Shown piece by piece: positions 44,873-53,549 of a DNA stretch of 64,000 bases. The translations under genes and the position numbers were made by a program. The notes under the pieces were generated by a model, which saw nothing but the letters and a program-made list of their open reading frames with translations, had not been told where the DNA came from and did not search any database. Position 1 is the first letter of the stretch. Each line of letters opens with the position of its first letter. Origin of the DNA: Podospora comata (Eukaryota; Ascomycota; Sordariomycetes; Sordariales; Podosporaceae); contig CP071493.1 in assembly GCA_017354895.1 (NCBI GenBank), positions 62,001-126,000 of the forward strand. The letters run 5' to 3'.

Positions 44873-45128
44873 TGGCTGCATTGAGCGGTTGCTTGTCTCG
44901 GGAAATGTAGGACTACTGTAAGAGTCACGATTAAGCCCCTAGAAGAGAGAATCACCTAGATATAAAGAAGCTTGATCATAGGCAGCTTGCCCTTCACTTG
45001 GTGAACAAGAGCCAATTCACTGGCATCTCGACTGTGTGGAATCAATGTTGAGCGTGATTGCTGCAAAGGCAGCTGCGGGGCATTGCAGATGGCCCCACTT
45101 TACCTGCCAAGCAGAGCAGACGAGTGCC

Positions 45129-45139
45129 AGGGTTAGGGG
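45129..45139 (+). promoter_or_regulatory. Telobox-like site 1 (AGGGTTAGGGG) of RPL23
   Basis: A TTAGGG-type site about 175 bp before the RPL23 ATG. Tbf1 controls ribosomal protein genes through such sites in Candida and other fungi; here it is inferred from the motif. Confidence 0.5.
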
Positions 45140-45167
45140 TCCTATCGGTTTATCCACCCAAAAAAAA

Positions 45168-45175
45168 CACGTGAC
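45168..45175 (+). promoter_or_regulatory. CACGTGAC (Cbf1-type E-box) of RPL23
   Basis: The full octamer lies midway between two telobox-like sites, about 140 bp before the ATG. Cbf1 joins Tbf1 at ribosomal protein promoters in Candida albicans; the same octamer stands in the SmG/NTR2-like promoter. Confidence 0.5.
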
Positions 45176-45188
45176 GGGCTCACAAATC

Positions 45189-45199
45189 GGTAGGGTTTT
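45189..45199 (+). promoter_or_regulatory. Telobox-like site 2 (GGTAGGGTTTT) of RPL23
   Basis: A second TAGGGTTT-type site about 115 bp before the ATG, on the same strand as the first. Confidence 0.45.
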
Positions 45200-45312
45200 C
45201 GGTCCACACCAAAAATTATCGCGAAAGGCCTGTCTAATTCCAGTCCCGCCTTGTGTCCTCGAAATCTCGACTCCCCAACGACAAGTCGCATTTCCGCAAC
45301 CAGACCTTCGCA

Positions 45313-46177
45313 ATGGCCAAACTATCGTGAGTACTGTCCTCGCCATCGCCATTTGTGTAATTTTCGCCCACGAATCACTCGAATCGCATGCCTCGCCGCC
45401 AAGGTTGGATCTGGAACTCGCTGGGAGGAGGGGAAAGTTGTGGGGGGAAGTTGGCAAGCAGCTTGCGAAAAAGAGCTGGGGAATGATGTGCAGGACAACA
45501 ACTTTGGCGATCGGCGGCTGCGATTCGAGATGATGGCTTCAAGCAAGAGCAAAATCACTTCGTTCAAAGATCTTGGCTGACAGAGTGCAACCAGCCGCGG
45601 TGCCCCTGGTGGCAAGCTTAAGATGACCCTCGGTCTTCCCGTGTATGTTCGATCTCCTGAACCGACGACTTCGACCGACGTTTCTCCAACGCGATCGCAA
45701 ATGCCGAACGGAACGAAAGAAGGAATATGGGCGCTGACAGGGAAATAGTGGTGCCATCATGAACTGCGCCGACAACTCTGGTGCTCGCAACCTTTACATC
45801 ATCTCCGTCAAGGGTATCGGTGCTCGTCTCAACAGACTGCCCGCTGGTGGTGTTGGTGACATGGTCATGGCCACCGTCAAGAAGGGAAAGCCCGAGCTCC
45901 GCAAGAAAGTTCACCCCGCCGTCATCGTCCGCCAGGCCAAGCCCTGGAAGCGCTTCGATGGTGTCTTCCTCTATTTCGAGGACAACGCTGGTGTCGTACG
46001 TATCCCCGATCCATAACACAGGGCTGAGTGGAGGACTTGAAAGGAGAGAGGCTAACAGTGCCACAGATCGTCAACCCCAAGGGTGAAATGAAGGGCTCTG
46101 CCATCACCGGCCCCGTCGGTAAGGAGGCTGCCGAGCTCTGGCCCCGTATTGCCAGCAACTCCGGTGTTGTCATGTAA
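45313..46177 (+). CDS. RPL23: 60S ribosomal protein L23 (uL14)
   Basis: Exons 45313-45326, 45595-45642, 45749-45995 and 46067-46177 give 139 residues, the usual length. Introns are 268, 106 and 71 bp. The first exon codes only MAKL plus two bases, as is common for ribosomal protein genes; the second gives [17 protein letters not shown]. The body ([75 protein letters not shown]) is close to identical across fungi, so the exon joints are certain. uL14 sits on the subunit interface of the large ribosomal subunit. The long first intron is an outlier in this window. Confidence 0.97.
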
Positions 46178-46589
46178 AGGGTTTATTTGGGCGAAGTTGA
46201 TTTTGGGCATTGCGGAATTTCGACGAACACAAGATTCTGGAACCTGGGAACTTGCGGATCCCCCTTCCCCCCGAAGACGGTGGAGGACAGGAATCCGTGA
46301 CACAAAAGGCCATAAAAGGCTTGGGCTGGATCGGGAAGGCTTTGCATTTCTGGTGAGGCGTGCTAGGGAGTCATACCACAACTGCATGATACAGGTCAAT
46401 TCAGAATCAGTTCTCGATTCCATTTGCGGGACGGCGCATCTTTTCGGGGATACTCGGGTTCTTTATACATTTTTCTTTCTACTGATATGCTGCAGTTGAT
46501 GCTGTGTTATATGCTTTTTCGTCGTTTCATTGTGTTTGTCACTTCAACACCGACCCATCTCGGTTTGTTTACATTCGTCCGTCCATCGA
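46178..46589. other. Intergenic, tail-to-tail
   Basis: 3' flanks of RPL23 and the hydrolase gene; no other feature seen. Confidence 0.6.
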
Positions 46590-47693
46590 TCACGTCCTCA
46601 ACCACTGGAGCAAGGCGGCATGGAACCGATCAGGTGCCTGGATCTGTGGCGCGTGTCCCAGGTCTTCAAACTCGACCAGCGTGCAATTGGGCATCATGTT
46701 GGCTGTTTCCTTTCCAATAAGCTCATACCTTCCCAACTTCTCCTTCACATCAGGAGGCGACCACTGTTTCCCGATGGCCGTTGTGTCCTTGGTCCCAACC
46801 ATCAACAGTGTCTTTGATCGGACACGAGGGAACTCGTAAAAGACCGGCTGGGTCAGCACCATGTCCACCACCCTCGCCTGACCCTCGACAAAGTTTTGGG
46901 CTTCGGTGCCAGCGTAGATCTGAGCCAACATCATCGCCCACACATTGTACTCGGGCGCCCAAGCCCCGAGGTAGTAGGTGCTCTGCTCGTACCCCTTTAT
47001 TGACATGTAGTTTGACGTCTGTTCCGTCTTGAGAGTGACAGAAAGATCAGGGTATGGTACCCCGAGTTCGAGGTACGGCTCTAGCCCGATGGGATTGACA
47101 AGAACAAGGCTGGAGACCAGGTCTGGGTAGAGAAGGGAGAAGCGGGTGGCTAGCATGCCGCCCAGGGAGTGGCCTACCACTGTTATGCCATTGTTGCTGG
47201 GGTCTGTCAGGTCCAGGGCTGACAAGAGGGAGTAGGTGTTAAGGGCTAGTTGGTGGAGGGAGTACTGGTAGAGGGTGCCGGGCTTGGAGGACTTGCAGAA
47301 GCCGATTTGGTCGGGGATGATGACGCGGTACCCGGCCTTTTGGAGGGTCGCGGCGGTGGTGGACCAGGTGATGGAGCAAAAGTTTTTGCCGTGGAGCAAG
47401 AGGGCGATTTTGGGCTTGGGGTTGGGCTTTTTGCGGGTGTACCGGACGTGTTGTGGCTTGGTGGTTGTGGTAGTGGCGACGATGGGGGGAAGGTCGATGA
47501 AGGCCATCTCTAGGGGCAGACCCTGAGAGCCGAAATGGAAGAGTTGGAAGGGGTGGGGGTACGTGAAGTTGGAACCATTGAGGTCGGTTGGGAAGGGGCC
47601 ATTGTCGATGGTCGTGTTGTTGGTCGCCGTCTTGCTTTGGCTCGCGATGGCTGCTACGGCTGATGCTGCCAAGATGAGGGCGAGGAACAACAT
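46590..47693 (-). CDS. Secreted alpha/beta hydrolase
   Basis: A single exon of 367 residues. The start is the ATG at 47693, which opens a signal peptide (MLFLALILAASAVAAIASQS); the frame upstream begins only with GTG. The alpha/beta-hydrolase fold is complete: oxyanion motif LLLHGKNF, nucleophile elbow VVGHSLGGM (Ser176), acid in MVGTKDTTAIG (Asp303) and His in DLGHAPQIQAP (His347). N-glycosylation sequons near the N-terminus fit secretion. The fold covers esterases, haloperoxidase-like and epoxide-hydrolase-like enzymes, so the substrate is unknown. Divergent to the second Pth11-type receptor. Confidence 0.88.
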   Translation of the reverse strand: MLFLALILAASAVAAIASQSKTATNNTTIDNGPFPTDLNGSNFTYPHPFQLFHFGSQGLPLEMAFIDLPPIVATTTTTKPQHVRYTRKKPNPKPKIALLLHGKNFCSITWSTTAATLQKAGYRVIIPDQIGFCKSSKPGTLYQYSLHQLALNTYSLLSALDLTDPSNNGITVVGHSLGGMLATRFSLLYPDLVSSLVLVNPIGLEPYLELGVPYPDLSVTLKTEQTSNYMSIKGYEQSTYYLGAWAPEYNVWAMMLAQIYAGTEAQNFVEGQARVVDMVLTQPVFYEFPRVRSKTLLMVGTKDTTAIGKQWSPPDVKEKLGRYELIGKETANMMPNCTLVEFEDLGHAPQIQAPDRFHAALLQWLRT

Positions 47694-48797
47694 CTTCACT
47701 TTCGGAGTTGCGCGAGACAACTGCACAACGGTAGAGCCCAAGTTGGAGACCACTGTTTCCCCAAGGTGACTTTGTTGCGGTGACCTTCCAGGGTGGTATT
47801 TTGTTGGTAGTCGTGATCAGCCTAGATCATCGCTGGAGTCAGCCAAAAGGCTGTCGTGTAGCATCTTTTAAGATGCTCAAGCCCAAGACACCGGAATATT
47901 TGCCCCTGAATCCCACTTCACGAAAATCGGTGGGCACAAAAAGAATCTCATATTGACATGCTTTTTCTTTTACGCTCATGACAACGACAGGGAAACAAGT
48001 TAAGGGGATCAGGGATGAATACAGTCTTGACGGTGGGATATCAGTGGTTTATTTCTCGTCCCAGAAGCAATATCGGAACCCGGCCAAGCGGGTGGCTGTG
48101 ATATTGAGGTGGTGCGATAACTCGCCCTTGCATCAAAGATCAACGCTGCATGGCGGTCACCCAATTCGGAGTTTCCTCGACCGTAGGTGAGACATGTACG
48201 GCTGAACTTTCCTCCCTTCAACACCCAGCACAGATCTGTAGTATCTACGCAGATTTGAAGTAACATCCATGGATCTTGCTTTTTAATCGCTCTTTGGGTG
48301 TTGAATAAATATGTCCAGCATGGAAAGGCTGCCTACCAAGCCCGAGAAAGAAACAACAAACCCTCCTAAACGGCAGGTCTAGGTCCATTCACGCTCCAGC
48401 TTCGTTTATCTGTTTCGGCATCCGGGGACGCCATGATCGGCGCTGTCTGCTTGCCTCGAGGGACCTGCCAAAATTCTTTAGCGCCACAGAAGCCTCTGGC
48501 CACTGGGAAGATCTCGGTGTGAGCACGGCAGGCTCCAGATTTCCAGAGGGTGAACCGAACAAGACGGGAAATTCCATGCCCATCCCAAGGCGGCATCCGT
48601 GTCTTGGTGTCCAGGTTCCTCCCTTCCAAGAATGTAGGTATCTGGGCTCTGTTGGGTAAAGACGGGCGATGTCTTGGTAGGACACCACCATGATCACAGG
48701 TGGTTCTCTGTTGATATAATTAGGTCACATCCGGACCACTGTTGGGTGTCAGTTCGTGTGTTCTGGTTTGTTTTCTGGAGACGGTTCTGAGGTCACC
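47694..48797. other. Intergenic: divergent promoter hydrolase / receptor
   Basis: 1.1 kb between divergent starts; no gene or clear motif seen. Confidence 0.55.
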
Positions 48798-50257
48798 ATG
48801 GCCTCCGGGAACTTGCCTGGTGAAAACAGGGCATACCAAATCGAGGCCCCTTGCATCGTCTTCTTCGTCCTAGCGCCAATCTTTGTCGGCGTTCGCCTTT
48901 GGGCGCGCATCAAGCTGAGAGGATGGTCTGGAATAGGCCTGGATGACTGGACTATTCTTGTTTCAACGGTACGCTAGACGCCACCCCTGATTTCAACTAG
49001 CAAGCTAACTGTTAAAGATATTTGCAACTGTCGTATCGGCATTGATGGTAGCATCATGTGCCCACGGCTTTGGTCAGCACATTGCCAACCTTACCAAGCC
49101 CAACAGGCTGATGACACTAAAAGTATGGGTCTTTTCTGTTCTTGTATGACCTCGTTAATCAACCTAGCTAACCTCCCTCAGCTGTTCTACGTCGCTCAAG
49201 CATTTTACAAACTCACCATCAACCTCACCAAAGCCTCGATTCTCCTTCTCTACCTCCGTATCTTCCCCAAACTATGGTTTCGCAAAACATGCCTTGTTCT
49301 TCTAGCCGTCATTCTTCTCTACATGGTCGGAACAACTGCCTCTTCGATATGGCAATGCAACCCGATTCCGAGAGCTTGGGATAAGTCCATCGCCGGCACC
49401 TGCATCAGCATCACGGCAAACTGGTACGCCAACGCCGCGTTCTCCATCACGACCGACCTGGTCATCCTCGGGCTGCCCATGCATTCGATCTACACCTCTC
49501 ATCTGCCGACAAGCCAAAAGCTGGCATTGATGGGTGTTTTCGCGCTTGGTCTATTTACGACAATAACCTCGATTCTACGGATGACAACGCTCAATTTTTC
49601 GTCAACCAGCCCAGACATCACCTGTACGTATCTCTAACTTGTATCTGACCGAAACCATGAGCTGATTATTGTCACAAAGTCGACATCGACTCTTCCATCT
49701 GGACCATGATCGAGCAAAATCTCGCTATCATCTGCGCCTGTCTTCCCGTCTGCCGGCTTCCCCTGTCATACATACTCCCCTCGTACTTTTCCACCTCCAC
49801 CCCGCCATCATCTTCGTCTTCGATACCCGCCATCAAGATGAAGCCGAGGATACACATCGGTGGCTCGTCAAGCTCGACTCAGGAGTTCAACGGGCATATC
49901 TCGGATGCCGAGGGAGGTTATGGAAAGAGGAGATATGGACAATACGGGATTGACAAGGGGGTGATTGAGACGTCTGTTGGGGTCATCATGCCGCCTGCTA
50001 CACCTGTTACCGCTGGCAGGCTGGATACGTCGGGGAGTAGGAGAACCAAGGCTGAGGAGTGGGTGCAGCAGCAGAGACGGGAACATGAAAACTTGGGTAG
50101 ACAAAGCTTTCATGGCTCGGTTCATTCTGCTGGGAGGAGTGGCCACAGTTCGAGCGAGGAGGGGGATAGACAGAGCGAGGCGGCGATTCGGATGGTGAGG
50201 AACTATGGTGTTTTGTCTGATGGGGAGGAGGTAGAGCCGCATGCACAGGTAAGATGA
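48798..50257 (+). CDS. Pth11-type rhodopsin-fold integral membrane receptor (second copy)
   Basis: Exons 48798-48968, 49018-49122, 49182-49623 and 49680-50257, with introns of 49, 59 and 56 bp (phases 0, 0, 1), give 431 residues. The rhodopsin-domain signature is complete: LDDWTILVST, HGFGQHI, KLTINLTKASILLLYLRIFP, SIWQCNPIPRAWD, ISITANWYANAAFSITTDLV, and SPDITFDIDSSIWTMIEQNL followed by AIICACLP. The long cytosolic tail (from about residue 280) is Ser/Arg/Glu-rich. The gene ends HAQVR-stop, with the stop inside a GTAAGATGA that could also be a donor, so a further 3' exon is possible. It shares the SPD...ExxLAIxxAC block with the copy 8 kb upstream, but intron positions differ, so they are not a recent tandem duplicate. 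Confidence 0.88.
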
Positions 50258-50678
50258 CCATCGAACTCAGGGTTTGAGAAGTCTGAGGGGTGGGGTTGGC
50301 GCGGTATATGTTCCTAATGATATCTACATACCTATCCATATTCATAATGACAGGCCAATCGTCTCCATGATCCAGGCGAGAATGGCATGGTTAGAGATTC
50401 AATTTTATCATGGGAAAGCCAGAGACAGGTACAAGCCCGTGGCAAATGCTGTTCCTATCACCAATGGAAAGAAGCAAATTGTGGCCGTAAGTGTTCATAG
50501 ATTGACAACGCTATATATGCAAACAAAAGAAATATGCCAGCAGTATGCTCAGTCCACGATGCCAACCTTTTATCCGTTCCCAATGCCCGCTACCCCGACC
50601 ATGCGCCGAATCCTGTGCTGTTGGACCCTGTGAAAACCCCCCAAAAAACGAAAGCAAGAAATCGCTACACCCGTCCGC
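50258..50678. other. Intergenic, tail-to-tail
   Basis: 3' flanks of the second receptor and the first HET gene; a last exon of the receptor might lie here. Nothing else seen. Confidence 0.5.
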
Positions 50679-52898
50679 CTATTCCGCTTGATCACTCGTC
50701 TGTGCCGCTTGCCAAAGCAAACTGCTCATGCTAAGCTCCAGCACACCCTTGTTCTTCCTGACCATCTTGGCATTGACAGTCCGCATGTAATCCCTCTCCC
50801 ATTTCTCCACAAACGTCACAGTCTCAAAGGCCTTGATCTCTGCTGTCGGCTTCAACATGAAGCCCTTCCCTTCCTGACCCTCTGCCTCCTCGTACTTCTC
50901 CGGATTTGTCACGTCAACCAGGACGCTCCTCCTCCCACCCGTGGCGATGACCTCGACACGCCCAGGGTCTACCCAGATGTCTTTGGCAGTTTTGACCATG
51001 TCTTGCCCATCCTCGGCTACCTCGCCGGGCTGTGGAATGGCCTGAGGTTGAACCTGATCCACCCAGGCCCTTTTCGTTCCACCGTCCACAATGACCCTGA
51101 GAACGAATCCGCACTTGAGATGCTTGTTCCAGAATGTCACCACCGCCAGCTGATAGAGCACCCTCGACTCCAGAGCGCCGACTCGCAACGTCCCAAACTC
51201 CTTGTTGTATTGCGCATGGCCCTTGCTCTGGACATCGATAACTTCATATCCTGGCGCGACGAGGTCGGGATACTTGAGCACCAAAATCTCCTCTATCGCT
51301 TTTGCCGCCTGTGGCCGATTTGCCGCTGTGTTGGGGATGTAAACATCACGCCGCTCAGCCTTTTCCAAGTCCGACACCGAGACCATGGTTGGCATTTTCG
51401 AGCGAGTCCGCACCATCACATTGGACGTTGCCGTCTGCGAGAGCAAGACCGCCAGTCGCCTTGAAGGGTCGTCCTCGGAGTGGCAGTTGAGCACGCCGAA
51501 ATAGAGTTGCTGAGTCTGTGTTGCCGAGTTGCTTGCGCTGACGAGGTTGAATTTGACGTGCAGTCCCTTGTTGGTCATGGCGTAGTCGGAGACAGGTTCT
51601 GTTGAAGGTGGCGATACAACAACCTTTTCCATCCCCTTAAAGTCGGCAGGTGATCTCGCCAGCACCGGCATGGTGCCCGAGAGGGCCTCGAAATCCAATT
51701 CATCCAACTCGGGTGTCGTCCGCGTTCGTTTTGAAGACTTGTCCTCTTTTCCTAGGGCGCCCCAGGCAAATATTGACTGATCGTCCGTCCGGCGGATGAT
51801 CTCTTCCTGTAGCCTCAGAAAGGCCTTGTCATATCCCTCGCCATAGATTATTGGCAGGTTGACCCCAAACAATCCAAGGAGACAATACGCCACATCCTCC
51901 GCTCTGGTCGTTTCTCTGCCCGCAGCCCACGCCATTCGCTGCGCAATGCTAGAGTTGTGAACCAGCTTCGGCTCCAACAAGACCACCTCCTCAATTCCTG
52001 TAATCTTCTCCACCGTCTTGACCAAACTAGACTTGGTCCCGAGCAATCGCCAGCCGTGGGCGTAAAATACAAGCTTTTTCGGCGCAACAAGCTCTTGAAG
52101 GGTCCAGCCCCGCGTGAACCATCTCGAGGCAGAAAAGTCATCCTTCCATGTTCGGTACCCAGAGGTGTAGCTGTCAAAGTGAACGTCGTCAAGATAGGCG
52201 TAGCAGACAGCCGCTTTTTGGTACCAGCCAAACATGGAGTTGATCGCCTCGGAAAGCTCGCTGCTGCTTCTCCTGTCGATGCAGACAGTGTCGATCCAGA
52301 TGTACGAGTGGCCGTCTTTGGAAGCCTGGGTGCATGCATAGCTGAGTTTGGCGTATCCCGCCTTTTGTTGGACTGGGTGGACCTGCGGTTGTGGTGGTTT
52401 CATGGGAGGAGAAGGAGGCGGCAATGCTAACGGCGGTGACGATGATGGCGTCATGGTTGTGGAAGATGAGAAAGATCTGTGACTTTGGAGGTCGTCGTCG
52501 ATTTCGGGCGATGGTGGTAGGGGCGAAAAGTAAGCAGACTGGCGCTGGAACCGGCTTGCATCACGATGCCCGCGGAGAGCCGTGAGCATGTTGGCCAGCA
52601 TCATGAGCTTCATGACTTCGGTCTTTTCCAGCGGCAGCTCTGGTCGGGCGGCGGTGATGTAGCCATGGCTTGAGCCGAGTAGAGATGGCAATGAAGATGG
52701 TGGCGGTGTAGCTGGTCTGGGTTTTTGAAATGCGGAAAGGGACTCCAAATCCTGAAAGGTCACCTCCTCGGGACCCCAAGTGTGTGAAAATATGGCATAG
52801 GGAGGAATGCTGGGCTCAAAGAACTCCTCCACCTCGCGGGTGGTGACATTGAGCAGTCTCATTTTGGGTTTTGGGCGGTGTTCTTCCTGAGAGTTCAT
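50679..52898 (-). CDS. HET-domain protein with a long insert inside the domain
   Basis: A single exon of 739 residues from the ATG at 52898 (MRLLNV at 52862 is an alternative; 103 more open codons upstream look non-genic). HET domains, a TIR-like fold, trigger vegetative incompatibility and cell death after non-self contact in ascomycetes. The three blocks are present: PPYAIFSHTWGPEEVTFQDL (33-52), YAKLSYACTQA and YIWIDTVCIDRRSSSELSEA (182-220), and ASRWFTRGWTLQELVAPKKL (257-276). These are followed by AEDVAYCLLGLFGVNLPIIYGEG. A Pro/Ser-rich insert of about 125 residues splits blocks one and two. The C-terminal 380 residues lack NACHT or WD repeats. The frame is intact. Divergent to another HET gene. 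Confidence 0.9.
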   Translation of the reverse strand: MNSQEEHRPKPKMRLLNVTTREVEEFFEPSIPPYAIFSHTWGPEEVTFQDLESLSAFQKPRPATPPPSSLPSLLGSSHGYITAARPELPLEKTEVMKLMMLANMLTALRGHRDASRFQRQSAYFSPLPPSPEIDDDLQSHRSFSSSTTMTPSSSPPLALPPPSPPMKPPQPQVHPVQQKAGYAKLSYACTQASKDGHSYIWIDTVCIDRRSSSELSEAINSMFGWYQKAAVCYAYLDDVHFDSYTSGYRTWKDDFSASRWFTRGWTLQELVAPKKLVFYAHGWRLLGTKSSLVKTVEKITGIEEVVLLEPKLVHNSSIAQRMAWAAGRETTRAEDVAYCLLGLFGVNLPIIYGEGYDKAFLRLQEEIIRRTDDQSIFAWGALGKEDKSSKRTRTTPELDELDFEALSGTMPVLARSPADFKGMEKVVVSPPSTEPVSDYAMTNKGLHVKFNLVSASNSATQTQQLYFGVLNCHSEDDPSRRLAVLLSQTATSNVMVRTRSKMPTMVSVSDLEKAERRDVYIPNTAANRPQAAKAIEEILVLKYPDLVAPGYEVIDVQSKGHAQYNKEFGTLRVGALESRVLYQLAVVTFWNKHLKCGFVLRVIVDGGTKRAWVDQVQPQAIPQPGEVAEDGQDMVKTAKDIWVDPGRVEVIATGGRRSVLVDVTNPEKYEEAEGQEGKGFMLKPTAEIKAFETVTFVEKWERDYMRTVNAKMVRKNKGVLELSMSSLLWQAAQTSDQAE

Positions 52899-53549
52899 GT
52901 CAGACAAGAGCAGACGGAAAGTTGCAGGTCGACATTTGTTTCGACTTTTGTGAGTCTTATCATGATGGGCTCGAAGGGCCAAGAGACACTTGCAGTTAAC
53001 CGATGGGCCAATGAGACGTTGCAACGACGCTATGGGGAAAAGACCAATGGGAGCAACGCCCAAGTGTGCCATTGGGTCCGTCAGGCTCCAAATGTCCGAT
53101 GTATTAGTGTGGAGACATCGTGGACCCTCGTGGAGCGACTCGACCTCGACGAAAATGACGCTGTTATCCAATTCGGATCTGGTTTGGGCACCAGCTGCTT
53201 GCATCACGTCTGCAAGTTGGCACCACCGAATGCCGGAGGATCATTGTTCCAAGACGAAGCTGTCCCCTGATGATGCCTGATATTGGACAATGGCCCAGGC
53301 CATTTCCTGTTGGAACTGGGAAACGAGGCGACCTCATGGGCATTTTCCGACTTGATTGACAATGGACGTTTTGTGTTTCAACTTTGCTGCAGGTCATTGA
53401 TGAGGGCCTCACGTGCTAGTCGTAGCGAACCAACGACTGCAGTAGCCCCTCCCTCTCCCACCCAACCACTGGTGAAGCATGCATCTTTTTCTTTCCCCGC
53501 ACTTCAAGACCAGAACCAAGGCCATTCCCTGTCGGTATCAGCATACACA
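52899..53549. other. Intergenic: divergent promoter of the HET pair
   Basis: About 650 bp separating the two HET start codons. Both HET frames stay open into it (to about 53207 and 53283), but the extensions lack family resemblance. The HET start on the right could be the ATG at 53400, which would shorten this gap to 500 bp. Confidence 0.6.

Larger units (their letters stand above)
44873..45312. other. RPL23 promoter region
   Basis: The 3' flank of malic enzyme, then the RPL23 promoter with telobox, CACGTGAC and second telobox (separate entries). Confidence 0.65.

Noticed and set aside
45480-45582. C/D-box snoRNA in RPL23 intron 1
   Set aside because: Two near-C-box sequences (ATGATGT, ATGATGG) are imperfect, and the only D-box-like CTGA is also the probable branch site; no terminal stem seen.
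52899-53207. 103-codon N-terminal extension of the minus-strand HET gene
   Set aside because: HET proteins of this type begin close to an MRLLN-like segment; the extension has no conserved features and lies in the shared promoter.
53283-53399. Extension of the plus-strand HET gene to 53283
   Set aside because: The first codon there is TTG; true ATGs lie at 53400 and 53550.
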